In this document: positions 34,972 to 42,397 of the stretch, piece after piece
Layout: the number at the start of each line of letters is the position of its first letter
Numbering within the stretch: position 1 is the first letter of the stretch
Assembly: GCA_017429945.1 (NCBI GenBank)
Contig: JAFRNY010000055.1
Location: forward strand, 1-64,000
Length of the DNA stretch: 64,000 bases
Reading direction: 5' to 3'
Source of the DNA: Bacteroidaceae bacterium
Lineage (GTDB): Bacteria; Bacteroidota; Bacteroidia; Bacteroidales; Bacteroidaceae
Program-made: the position numbers and the translations under genes
Notes under the pieces: generated by a model
The model's database searches: none
Told to the model about the DNA's origin: nothing
What the model saw: the letters and a program-made list of their open reading frames with translations, nothing else

Positions 34972-35382
34972 CTACCACCGCACAGTGCGCGTGCCATCGT
35001 CGTTGACGTCGATGTGCACGCGCACGGTGTTTTCAGGCAGCAACTCCTCTACGAGTTCGGGCCACTCAATAAGGCAGAGGTGGCCGCTGTAGAGATAGTC
35101 CTCGAAGCCCATATCGTAGGCCTCGCTCAAGCGGCGGATCCGGTAGAAATCAAAGTGATAGATGGGCTCCAAGGCTGCCGACTGGTATTCGTTGACAATG
35201 GCAAAGGTGGGCGAAGTGACGGCTTCGCTGACGCCTTTGGCCTCGCACAGTGCGCGAACGAACGTAGTCTTGCCGGCGCCCATCGAGCCGTAAAAGGCTA
35301 TGACTGTGGCGTCTGCCGTCATGCGGATGAATTCGCGGGCCGTTGTGCCTATTTCTTCGAGGTTGTTTATCTGTAGTTCCAT
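34972..35382 (-). CDS. tsaE: t6A biosynthesis ATPase TsaE
   Basis: A 136-residue ATPase of the TsaBDE complex that makes N6-threonylcarbamoyl-adenosine at position 37 of ANN-decoding tRNAs. Walker A is GSMGAGKTTFVRAL, followed by VTSPTFAIVNEY, YHFDFYRI and HLCLIEWPE, the standard family order. It is the last gene of the aroA-porW-porX run, 16 bp from porX. Its partner tsaB is at 59.4 kb. Confidence 0.94.
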   Translation of the reverse strand: MELQINNLEEIGTTAREFIRMTADATVIAFYGSMGAGKTTFVRALCEAKGVSEAVTSPTFAIVNEYQSAALEPIYHFDFYRIRRLSEAYDMGFEDYLYSGHLCLIEWPELVEELLPENTVRVHIDVNDDGTRTVRW

Positions 35383-35398
35383 GGAAAAAGCGTATGAA

Positions 35399-37009
35399 TT
35401 ATCTGTGGCGGGGCGTCAGTTCGATGAGCGGAATCAGCATCTCTTCCATCGAGATGCCTCCGTGCTGGAACGTGTCGCGATAGTAGCTGACGTAGTAATT
35501 GTAGTTGTTGGGGTAGGCGAAGAAGCCGTCGCCGCGGGCGAAGATATAGCGCGTGGAGAGGTTGGGCGACGGAAGCATGGCGCGATGCGGGTCGGTGATC
35601 TCGAACACCTCCTTGGCGTTGTAGTCGAGGTTCTTGCCCAACTTGTAGCGCAAGTTCGTATTGGTGTTCTTGTCGCCCTTGACGCGTATGGGGTTCTGAC
35701 AACGAATGCTGCCGTGGTCGGTGGTGAGGATGATGCGATAGTTGCTTGATGCGAGCGTCTTGAAGAGCTCTCCTACGGCCGAATGACGGAACCAACTCAG
35801 CGTGATGCTTCGGTAGGCCGCCTCGTTTGAGGCCAGCTCGCGCACCATCCGACTCTCGGTGCGGGCGTGCGAGAGCATATCAATAAAGTTAAGCACACAG
35901 ACGTTGACGTCATACTTCTCCAGCTGTGGCAGATGAGTTACGAGGCGCTCGGCGGCCGCCGAGTCGTTCACTTTGTTGTACGAGAACGTGTGCTGGCGGC
36001 GGTAGCGCTTGAAGAGCGTCTGTATGAGCGGTGCTTCGTTGAGGTTCTTGCCTTCCTCGCTGTCTTCGTCCACCCATAGTTCGGGAAACATCTCCGCGAT
36101 GATGTTGGGCATCAGCCCTGAGAAGATGGCGTTGCGCGCATATTGGGTGGCCGTCGGGAGAATTGAGCAGTAGAGGCTTTCGTCGATGTGGTATAGTTCG
36201 CTCAGCTCGCCCATGATGGTTCGCCACTGGTCGAACCGGAAGTTGTCGATGACTATGAGGAACACCTTCTCGCCTTCGTCCAGGAGAGGGAATACACGCT
36301 TCTTGAAGATGTCGGGGCTCATGAGCGGGCGGTCGTCGGTTGAGGCGAGCCAGCTGATATAGTTGCGCTCGACAAAGCGTGCGAAGCGGCGGTTGGCTTC
36401 GCTCTTCTGCATGGCCAGCATCTCGCGCATGGCGCTGTCGGCATCGCTCAGCTGCAGCTCCCAGGCCACCAGCCGGCGGTACACTTCGTTCCAGTCGTCG
36501 ATCGACGCTGCATCGTCGATTTGCAGTCCGAGCGTGCCGAAGTTCTGCTGATAGGCCGTCTGTGTGTGCTCGGCCACTATCTCGCGTTGGTGAATATTCT
36601 TTTTCAGCGAGAGCAGTATTTGCGTGGGACTGACGGGCTTAATCAGGTAATCGGTAATCTTGCTGCCTATTGCCTGGTCCATGATGTCCTCTTCCTCGCT
36701 CTTCGTGACCATTACGATTGGCGTCGTCGGCGCCACGTCCTTGATGCGCTGCAGTGTCTCCAAACCGCTTATGCCTGGCATATTTTCGTCAAGGAAGACG
36801 AGGTCGTAAGTCTGCTCCGAGCACCGCTCCACGGCATCGAATCCGTTGGTGACGGTGTCCACCTTGTAGCCTTTCTTCTCAAGAAAGATGATGTGAGCCT
36901 TCAGGTGCTCTATCTCATCGTCCACCCACAGGAGGCGGAAGGTCGTTCCGCCTCCGCTGCCGCTGGCTTGCGAGGGCACGGGTTGGCGCAGAATATCGTT
37001 ATTGGTCAT
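35399..37009 (-). CDS. porX: PorX: response regulator with PglZ domain
   Basis: Regulator of the type IX secretion system. The N-terminal receiver domain reads RLLWVDDEIEHLKAHIIFLEKKGY with phosphoacceptor Asp74 in LVFLDENMPG, Lys in MVTKSEEE and the KPVSPTQIL region. A linker leads to a PglZ/alkaline-phosphatase-fold domain: EKVFLIVIDNFRFDQW, SILPTATQYARNAIFSGLMP, NFIDMLSHART and IILTTDHGSIRC, which supply the metal-binding residues. In Porphyromonas PorX controls T9SS genes, and its PglZ domain hydrolyses oligonucleotides. The N-terminus has about 20 extra residues (MTNNDILRQPVPSQASGSGGG) before the receiver. It lies between porW and tsaE. Confidence 0.93.
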   Translation of the reverse strand: MTNNDILRQPVPSQASGSGGGTTFRLLWVDDEIEHLKAHIIFLEKKGYKVDTVTNGFDAVERCSEQTYDLVFLDENMPGISGLETLQRIKDVAPTTPIVMVTKSEEEDIMDQAIGSKITDYLIKPVSPTQILLSLKKNIHQREIVAEHTQTAYQQNFGTLGLQIDDAASIDDWNEVYRRLVAWELQLSDADSAMREMLAMQKSEANRRFARFVERNYISWLASTDDRPLMSPDIFKKRVFPLLDEGEKVFLIVIDNFRFDQWRTIMGELSELYHIDESLYCSILPTATQYARNAIFSGLMPNIIAEMFPELWVDEDSEEGKNLNEAPLIQTLFKRYRRQHTFSYNKVNDSAAAERLVTHLPQLEKYDVNVCVLNFIDMLSHARTESRMVRELASNEAAYRSITLSWFRHSAVGELFKTLASSNYRIILTTDHGSIRCQNPIRVKGDKNTNTNLRYKLGKNLDYNAKEVFEITDPHRAMLPSPNLSTRYIFARGDGFFAYPNNYNYYVSYYRDTFQHGGISMEEMLIPLIELTPRHR

Positions 37010-37045
37010 GGCTGTGAAAGTCGTTTTGCTAAAGTGCTAATAGTT

Positions 37046-39967
37046 TCAGTACATCCAGTCCTCATCGTCGCCGACTTCTTCTTCCTCGTCCTCGGCGCCT
37101 TCTTCATCCTCGGCTTGCTTCTCTTCGCTGATGGGAATGTCGTCGATGTCGGTCGGGAAGTTGTCCGTGGGCTCATCGAGAATGAGTTCCTCGGGCACTT
37201 CGAGCGGCGATAGTTCGGCCTCGAAGAATTCGGCATAGTCGTCGTAGCTGTAGCGCGTGCCGAGCAGTTTGAGGTTGTGCTCGCTGATGAGGATTGCCCT
37301 GATTCCTTCGAGTCGCTCGCGCAGTTGTGCGTCGCTGTAGAGTTGTTGGGCATAAGCGTGACATTCGTCGTAGCTCTGGAAGCCGGTCACGCGCAGCTGG
37401 CTTATGACTCCTGCCTTCACGATCTCGATGTCGAAATTGCGTGCCATGAAGGATGTGAAGTTGTAGCGGGCCATCTCGAAGAGCAGCTGGTCCTCATCGA
37501 CCTCGCCGGTGGGGTAGGCGAGCACGAATACGTAAGGCACCTGCGGGTCGGCCACGAGCGAGTCGGCCGCCGTGGCAGTGCTGTCGGTGCCGGCGCCGCC
37601 CTCGGAGCGCATCTTCCAGATGCTCGAGGAATCCCATTTGTCGGAGGCCAGCAGCCGGCCTTCCTGCACGCCTTTGACGTAGGCGCTGGCCAGCTGTGCT
37701 ATCTCATCCTTGGAATATTTCTCGGCCACCACCTTCATCGCCGTGAGGAACGAGTCGCGGTGTCCGGTATAGAGCTGCGTCATCGCGTGCAGGAAGAGGA
37801 ACTTGGCGCGGTGCGCGCCCTCTTCGAAGTCGCGGTTGCTCTGCTCCACATTCTGTTCCACTTGCCAGTAAGTGCCTTCCTTGTAGGCCTCGTAAGTCTG
37901 GGCGTAGAGCGAGTCCTCGAGATGACGGCCGTTGGTCGCCAGCTCGATGAAGCGCGGGTTGGAGATTGTGCGCGTGAGTTTGCTCTCGGGGAAGTCGTTC
38001 TGCAGCAGGGCGAGGTAGTTCTGCATTGATTCGTCGTTGCCTTCGCGCATCGAGAGCAGGAACATGTGGTAATAGACGTCGTCCATCTTGTCGAAGTCGG
38101 GGAAGGCAGTCATTAGCCGAGTAAGGGTCTTGCGCGAGAGGGGGTAGTTGCCGATTTTCTCCATCAGCAGTACGCCTCCGTTGTAGAGGCCGTCGCGTAT
38201 GAGCTCGTTGGAGGCTGCCACCTGCTCCTCGGTGAACGGAATCTGCTTGAGGTAGTATTCGCGCTGGTGCGGGTCGTTCTCGAGCGAGTCCTTCAGTCGC
38301 TGCTCTTCTTCGCTGAGCTCGCTGAAGCCTTCGTCGAAGTCGCCGGCCAGAGAGTCGCCGGGTGCCGTTTCGCCGAAGTCGCCTTCTGAGCCTTGCTCGC
38401 GTTTCTGGCTGATGCGCCAGTTATCCTCGTTGGGCCGGTTGCCCCATCGGCGCTGGAACTCCTGCTTGCCTTGGGCCACGGTCTGCGGGTTGTAGAAATA
38501 GAAGGTTGCCGACTGCGAGCCTCTCCTGACGGCCCCTGCAGCGTTGTTTGCCGCGGCGTTGTTGGCCATAGCCTGGTTATTGCGGTTGGCGGTGCTGTTG
38601 CCCATGGCTGCTTCGCGCTTCTCTTGCTCCTTCTCTTTTTTCTTCAGCTCTTCGATCACGCGGTCGATGGCGGCCAGGTACTCTTTCTCAGGCAGCTTGG
38701 CCAGGGCCTGCAGGCTGTCTTGCAGCTTCACGGCTGAGAGGTGCGGCTCTATCTCGGTGAGCATCTTGCTGCGGCGCTGCACCTCTTCGTAGTCGTCGCG
38801 CTCTTTGTCCATCATACCGGCCAGCTGGTTGTAGCATTCGGTGGCGTCGATGTAGTTCTCGCGTTGCCAGTAGAGCTCGCCCAGATGCTGCAGCACAACG
38901 GCTTTTGCATAGCCGCTCTGCCGGCTCTCTTCAATACCTTTCTTCCATGCGTAGATAGTGTTCATCGTGTCGCGGTCGGCGAGGTAGATGTTCCCTATGG
39001 CGTAGTAGATGCGGTCGAGGTAGTTCTCGTTGTTAGGGTCTTTGGTCATGCGGCGCAGCTTGCGTATCATGGCTTTGCCCTGACCTTTTGCCATCACCTC
39101 GGTCTGCAGTATGCGTGCGTTGAACGATAGTTCGTAAGGCGGGTTCAGGTGCGTGCATTTGCGCAGGGCTTTGTAGGCCTCGCGACTGTTGCCTGCCTGC
39201 TGGTTGAGCTGCCCGAGCAGGTAGTAGAGCCTCGCTTTCTGCAGTTTGTTCTTCGTGGCCTTGGCCGTGGCGGTCAGCGGCGCTATGGCTTCGGAGTACT
39301 GGTTCGTGGCGATGAGGTAGGCCGCCCTTGAGGCAGCCAGCTCGCGCTCGCCACGTGGCGAGATGCTGTCGCGGCGAATCTTGTTGAAGACGTCTTCGGC
39401 ATCGTAAGGCCATTCCATAAGGACATAGCAGCGGGCCAGTTTGGCGCGCGCCACGCTTACGATGTCGGGCTGGTCGGAATAGAGGCGTATGATATAATTG
39501 TAGCTCGACGCCGCCTCGATGAACTCGCCCTTCTGGAACTGCGCATCGGCAAACATCATCCAGGCGTGGCGCAAGTATGTGTTGAACTCCTTGCGTGCGA
39601 AGTAAGCTTTCTGCTTGTCGCTCATGTGGCCCGAGGGCTTCTTGGGCTTGCGCTTTATGCTGTGGCGCTTGATGGCCTTCTGGCTTTTCTCTATCGCCGT
39701 CTCGAAATTGCTCTTGCCCATGCCGGCCGTCTTCTTGTCGGCCACGACGAACATCGGCAGCAACTCGGTGTAGTTGTCGACATGCCCTTTCAGCTGTGCC
39801 TCAATACCTTCGTCGAAAGCCACACGGCCGTTATAGAGCGTGTTGAAATGTGCGGTGGTGCGGTGGTAGAAACGCGAGCCCGAGGTGTTTTTCTGCGTGG
39901 AGCACGAGAGCAGCAGCCCTGTCAGCAACAGGGCAACACATATAATATATGTACGCGCGCGAAACAT
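37046..39967 (-). CDS. porW: PorW/SprE-type TPR lipoprotein of type IX secretion
   Basis: A 973-residue lipoprotein with lipobox LLSC (Cys22) and many TPR-like repeats. Features include RTTAHFNTLYNGRVAFDEGIEAQL near the start, KKPSGHMSDKQKAYFARKEFNTYLRHAWMMFADAQFQKGEFIEAASSYNYI, and a long charged middle (KKKEKEQEKREAA plus an Asn/Ala-rich stretch). The end is an acidic tail of Glu/Asp after EELILDEP. This matches PorW (Porphyromonas) and SprE (Flavobacterium), which link the T9SS motor to the translocon. The adjacency to porX, 36 bp away, agrees. Other T9SS structural genes are not in the window. Confidence 0.88.
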   Translation of the reverse strand: MFRARTYIICVALLLTGLLLSCSTQKNTSGSRFYHRTTAHFNTLYNGRVAFDEGIEAQLKGHVDNYTELLPMFVVADKKTAGMGKSNFETAIEKSQKAIKRHSIKRKPKKPSGHMSDKQKAYFARKEFNTYLRHAWMMFADAQFQKGEFIEAASSYNYIIRLYSDQPDIVSVARAKLARCYVLMEWPYDAEDVFNKIRRDSISPRGERELAASRAAYLIATNQYSEAIAPLTATAKATKNKLQKARLYYLLGQLNQQAGNSREAYKALRKCTHLNPPYELSFNARILQTEVMAKGQGKAMIRKLRRMTKDPNNENYLDRIYYAIGNIYLADRDTMNTIYAWKKGIEESRQSGYAKAVVLQHLGELYWQRENYIDATECYNQLAGMMDKERDDYEEVQRRSKMLTEIEPHLSAVKLQDSLQALAKLPEKEYLAAIDRVIEELKKKEKEQEKREAAMGNSTANRNNQAMANNAAANNAAGAVRRGSQSATFYFYNPQTVAQGKQEFQRRWGNRPNEDNWRISQKREQGSEGDFGETAPGDSLAGDFDEGFSELSEEEQRLKDSLENDPHQREYYLKQIPFTEEQVAASNELIRDGLYNGGVLLMEKIGNYPLSRKTLTRLMTAFPDFDKMDDVYYHMFLLSMREGNDESMQNYLALLQNDFPESKLTRTISNPRFIELATNGRHLEDSLYAQTYEAYKEGTYWQVEQNVEQSNRDFEEGAHRAKFLFLHAMTQLYTGHRDSFLTAMKVVAEKYSKDEIAQLASAYVKGVQEGRLLASDKWDSSSIWKMRSEGGAGTDSTATAADSLVADPQVPYVFVLAYPTGEVDEDQLLFEMARYNFTSFMARNFDIEIVKAGVISQLRVTGFQSYDECHAYAQQLYSDAQLRERLEGIRAILISEHNLKLLGTRYSYDDYAEFFEAELSPLEVPEELILDEPTDNFPTDIDDIPISEEKQAEDEEGAEDEEEEVGDDEDWMY

Positions 39968-39999
39968 TAACTTGATATATAACGGCTGGCAGGCATGAT

Positions 40000-40311
40000 T
40001 TATTGCCCGGAACCTTCAATTCTTTCGTCGGCAAGCATGAGAGCCTCGTCGCGCAGGCCCGTGGGCAGTTCTATGCCCCGCAGTTGCAGGCTGCGAAGCC
40101 AGTCGGGCACTTCGCGCGTGAGCGTGGTGTAGAGCACCTCGCGGAACTCGTCCTCCTCGGCCTCGGTGTAGGCGTCGGCGTCGCGGCCGCGGAAGCGGTC
40201 GAGCTCTTCGTCATCGAAATAGTCGATGGGCTCCATGGCCGCTTTCATCAGCAACTCTTTCTCGCATACGGCATGCTGGCCGCAGCAGATGAAGTCTTCT
40301 ACGTTTTTCAT
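40000..40311 (-). CDS. Conserved small hypothetical protein
   Basis: 103 residues, not assigned to a function. It starts MKNVEDFICCGQHAVCEKELL, with three cysteines and a histidine within 10 residues that could bind a metal. It continues with an acidic stretch (DDEELDRFRGRDADAYTEAEEDEF) and ends LADERIEGSGQ. There is no signal peptide or membrane segment. The 19-bp gap to aroA and 32-bp gap to porW place it in the same operon. I have the impression that similar proteins sit after aroA in other Bacteroidales, but this needs a search to confirm. Confidence 0.75.
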   Translation of the reverse strand: MKNVEDFICCGQHAVCEKELLMKAAMEPIDYFDDEELDRFRGRDADAYTEAEEDEFREVLYTTLTREVPDWLRSLQLRGIELPTGLRDEALMLADERIEGSGQ

Positions 40312-40330
40312 GCAGCTTTCCCTTGGATCG

Positions 40331-41635
40331 TTATTCGCTCTTTACTATCTCAAATCCTGCGGCCTCAAGGTCCTGCCAGAAGCGGGGGTACGATTTGGTT
40401 ACCACTTCGGCGTCGTTGATGGTGATGCTGCCGAGCACCATGGCCGCCGGCGCGAAGGCCATGGCCATGCGGTGGTCGGCGTAGGTGTCGATGGCTGTGC
40501 CGGCCTTGGGCTGCAGATAGGGCACGCTGGCGGCGGGCTGCTTCAGTGGGCCCTGCCAAGCGATTACCTCGTCTCCCTCGTTCTCGAGCGTCACGCCCAG
40601 TTTGTCGAGCTCGCGCTGGAGCGCAGCGATGCGGTCGGTCTCCTTTATGCGCAGGCTCTGTACGCCCGTGAAGCGGAAGGGAACACCCTTCATGGCGCAG
40701 GCCACGGCAAAGGTCTGCACGAGGTCGGGCATCCGAGTGAAATCCCATTCTATGCGTTCGGTCTGTGCCGGGCGCCGGGCGATGTTCACGCGAGGGTCGC
40801 GCGTGCCTTGCGAGAAAGGCATCGACTCCACGCCGAGCATCTTGAAGAGTTCGCGCTGACCGCTGTCGCCCTGGAGGCTCACGTCGAAGAGGCCTTTCAT
40901 CGTCGCCGTCTCGTGTTCGTTGTCGCTCAGAAGTACGATGGCATACCAGTAGGATGCCGCGCTCCAGTCCGACTCGATGGTGTAGGCCTGGGGACTGTAG
41001 TGGCGAGGCTTCACACAGATTGTGCGCTCGTCGGTCCAGGCGGCTTCGGCGCCGAAGTGCCTCATCATAGCGAGGGTCATCTCGATGTAGGGGCGGCTGG
41101 CGACGGTGCCTGTGAGCGTCAGTGTGAGGCCTTCGGCCAGCAGCGGCGCTATCATCAGCAGGGCCGATACGTATTGCGAGCTGACGTCGCCGCGCAGCGT
41201 GAGGCAGCCTCCGTGCAGGCGCGCCGGCGTGATGCTCAGCGGCGGGAAGCCCTCGCTGCCGGCATATTCAATCTGTGCGCCCAGCTCGCGCAAGGCATCT
41301 ACGAGCAAGCCGATGGGCCGCTGGCACATCCGGGGCGAGCCCGTAAGCAGGTGCGGTGCGGCTGCCGGACAATCGTCATGGCTCGTGGCCAGGCTCAGCC
41401 AGGCCGTGAGGAAGCGCATGGCAGTGCCTGCGGCTCCGATGTCGATGGTCGTGTCGCCCGTCGCGAGCGCCGAAAGCATTGCTCGTGTGTCGTCGCAGTC
41501 CGAGATATTCGTGAGGTCTGCTACCGGAGAACCGCTGAGTGCGGCCAGCAGCAGGGCTCGGTTGCTGATGCTCTTGCTGGCGGGCAGAGCCACCTCTGCG
41601 CTGAGGTTATAAGGCCTGTTTATGCGAATAATCAT
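40331..41635 (-). CDS. aroA: 3-phosphoshikimate 1-carboxyvinyltransferase (EPSP synthase)
   Basis: Sixth step of the shikimate pathway, joining shikimate-3-phosphate and phosphoenolpyruvate. The 434 residues contain LPASKSISNRALLLAAL (substrate-binding Lys), GAAGTAMRFLTAWL, VSSQYVSALLMIAPLL, TRMPDLVQTFAVACA (catalytic Asp), RIKETDRIAALQRELDKLG and YADHRMAMAFAPAA. The start at 41635 (MIIRINRPY) fits the family; a frame extending to 41698 is ignored. It heads an operon with the small hypothetical, porW, porX and tsaE. The promoter overlaps that of the divergent tRNA gene. Confidence 0.95.
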   Translation of the reverse strand: MIIRINRPYNLSAEVALPASKSISNRALLLAALSGSPVADLTNISDCDDTRAMLSALATGDTTIDIGAAGTAMRFLTAWLSLATSHDDCPAAAPHLLTGSPRMCQRPIGLLVDALRELGAQIEYAGSEGFPPLSITPARLHGGCLTLRGDVSSQYVSALLMIAPLLAEGLTLTLTGTVASRPYIEMTLAMMRHFGAEAAWTDERTICVKPRHYSPQAYTIESDWSAASYWYAIVLLSDNEHETATMKGLFDVSLQGDSGQRELFKMLGVESMPFSQGTRDPRVNIARRPAQTERIEWDFTRMPDLVQTFAVACAMKGVPFRFTGVQSLRIKETDRIAALQRELDKLGVTLENEGDEVIAWQGPLKQPAASVPYLQPKAGTAIDTYADHRMAMAFAPAAMVLGSITINDAEVVTKSYPRFWQDLEAAGFEIVKSE

Positions 41636-41668
41636 AGTAAAAACAGCTTTTCCTAAGAATTTTCGGCA

Positions 41669-41699
41669 CAAAAGTAGAAAAAAGTTTGCACGTATCAAA
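41669..41699 (-). promoter_or_regulatory. Promoter for the aroA-porW-porX-tsaE operon
   Basis: Minus strand: TTTG (41699-41696), 19 bp, TACTTTTG (41676-41669). A near-ideal match, 34 bp before the aroA start. Confidence 0.75.
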
Positions 41700-41716
41700 A
41701 AAATCGCCTACCTTTG
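41685..41716 (+). promoter_or_regulatory. Promoter for tRNA-Pro
   Basis: TTTG (41685-41688), 20 bp, TACCTTTG (41709-41716). It overlaps the divergent aroA promoter by 15 bp. Confidence 0.8.
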
Positions 41717-41765
41717 CACCCGCAAAACGAAAAAGAATGCTTTTTCTCACTTTTGCACCTTGATT

Positions 41766-41840
41766 CGGGATGTAGCTCAGTCCGGTTAGAGTACGCGTCT
41801 GGGGGGCGTGGGGTCGCTAGTTCGAATCTAGTCATCCCGA
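41766..41840 (+). tRNA. tRNA-Pro (GGG)
   Basis: A cloverleaf folds with acceptor cgggatg/catcccg, D-stem gctc/gagt, anticodon stem cgcgt/gcgtg (two wobble pairs), anticodon loop ctggggg giving GGG, variable loop, T-stem gctag/ctagt with loop ttcgaat and discriminator A. The C1-G72 pair is usual for tRNA-Pro. CCA is not encoded. The D-loop reads agtccggtta. Confidence 0.93.
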
Positions 41841-41854
41841 CATCAAAACAACGA

Positions 41855-41889
41855 GAGGGATATGCTCACAAGCATATCCCTCTTTTTTT
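41855..41889 (+). terminator. Terminator after tRNA-Pro
   Basis: A 12-bp perfect stem gagggatatgct/agcatatccctc with loop caca, followed by seven T residues. Confidence 0.92.
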
Positions 41890-42040
41890 GTTTTCCCGCC
41901 TCCGTCTTCTCACCCCTCCGCTCCGATTTTCCTGCACTCCCGCCCCCGTCTTCCCGTTCCTCAGCTTTAGTTCCCGTTTTCTTCCTGCTACATTTTCTCC
42001 CTCCTCCGCTCCAGTTCCCGTTTTCTTCCTGCCATATTCT
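41890..42040. other. Polypyrimidine tract, non-coding
   Basis: About 150 bases are almost purely C and T on the plus strand (repeated cgttttcttcctgc, cctccgctcc units). No gene is seen. This and the following array fill most of the 557-bp gap before the FAD-dehydrogenase gene. Confidence 0.6.
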
Positions 42041-42046
42041 TCAAAA

Positions 42047-42125
42047 CACGTTGTGATTTGATGGCGTCACGTTGTGACGTGATGGCGTCACGTTGTGATG
42101 TGATGACGTCACGTTGTGACGTGAA
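42047..42125. repeat. Four-copy, 21-bp-period array of GTCACGTTGTGAC palindromes
   Basis: Units start at cacgttgtga, positions 42047, 42068, 42089 and 42110, exactly 21 bp apart. Junctions form acgtcacgttgtgacgt, with 7-bp arms around gtt. On the minus strand the array reads as TSQRDAI heptads. The stretch from here to 42380 has no recognised gene; it includes two copies of gtctgcg(a/t)tt and a caagt-gggaa-cttg hairpin at about 42206-42226. Confidence 0.85.
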
Positions 42126-42382
42126 TAATAAATTCAAGAGGCTGAGTGTTTTCTTGTGGGCAGTTGTGGTAATGTCTGCGATTGAAGTGGGCAAGGAACT
42201 ATGAACCGCAAGTGGGAACTTGCGGACAATCGAGGAAATGTCTGCGTTTGCAGGCGAATAGTCAGTCATTGCCTGTGGATTAAGACCATGGGCGCAGGGG
42301 GCGTTTTGGCCTTTCATTCTTAAAAAAACCTTATTCGCTCGTCATTCTTCTCCTTTTTCTGTTGCAGTTCGCAAAAAAGAGT

Positions 42383-42390
42383 TATCTTTG
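42383..42390 (+). promoter_or_regulatory. -7 box for the FAD-dependent dehydrogenase
   Basis: TATCTTTG, 7 bp before the ATG. A weak TGTT lies 19 bp upstream. The transcript would be nearly leaderless. Confidence 0.6.
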
Positions 42391-42397
42391 TGCCGCA

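Noticed and set aside
40226..41656. A 476-codon plus-strand frame opposite aroA
   Set aside because: Antisense shadow of a well-supported aroA gene.
41988..42317. A 109-codon minus-strand frame with TSQRDAI heptads
   Set aside because: The heptads are a translated 21-bp DNA repeat, the rest spans polypyrimidine and repeat DNA, and there is no recognisable domain or promoter.
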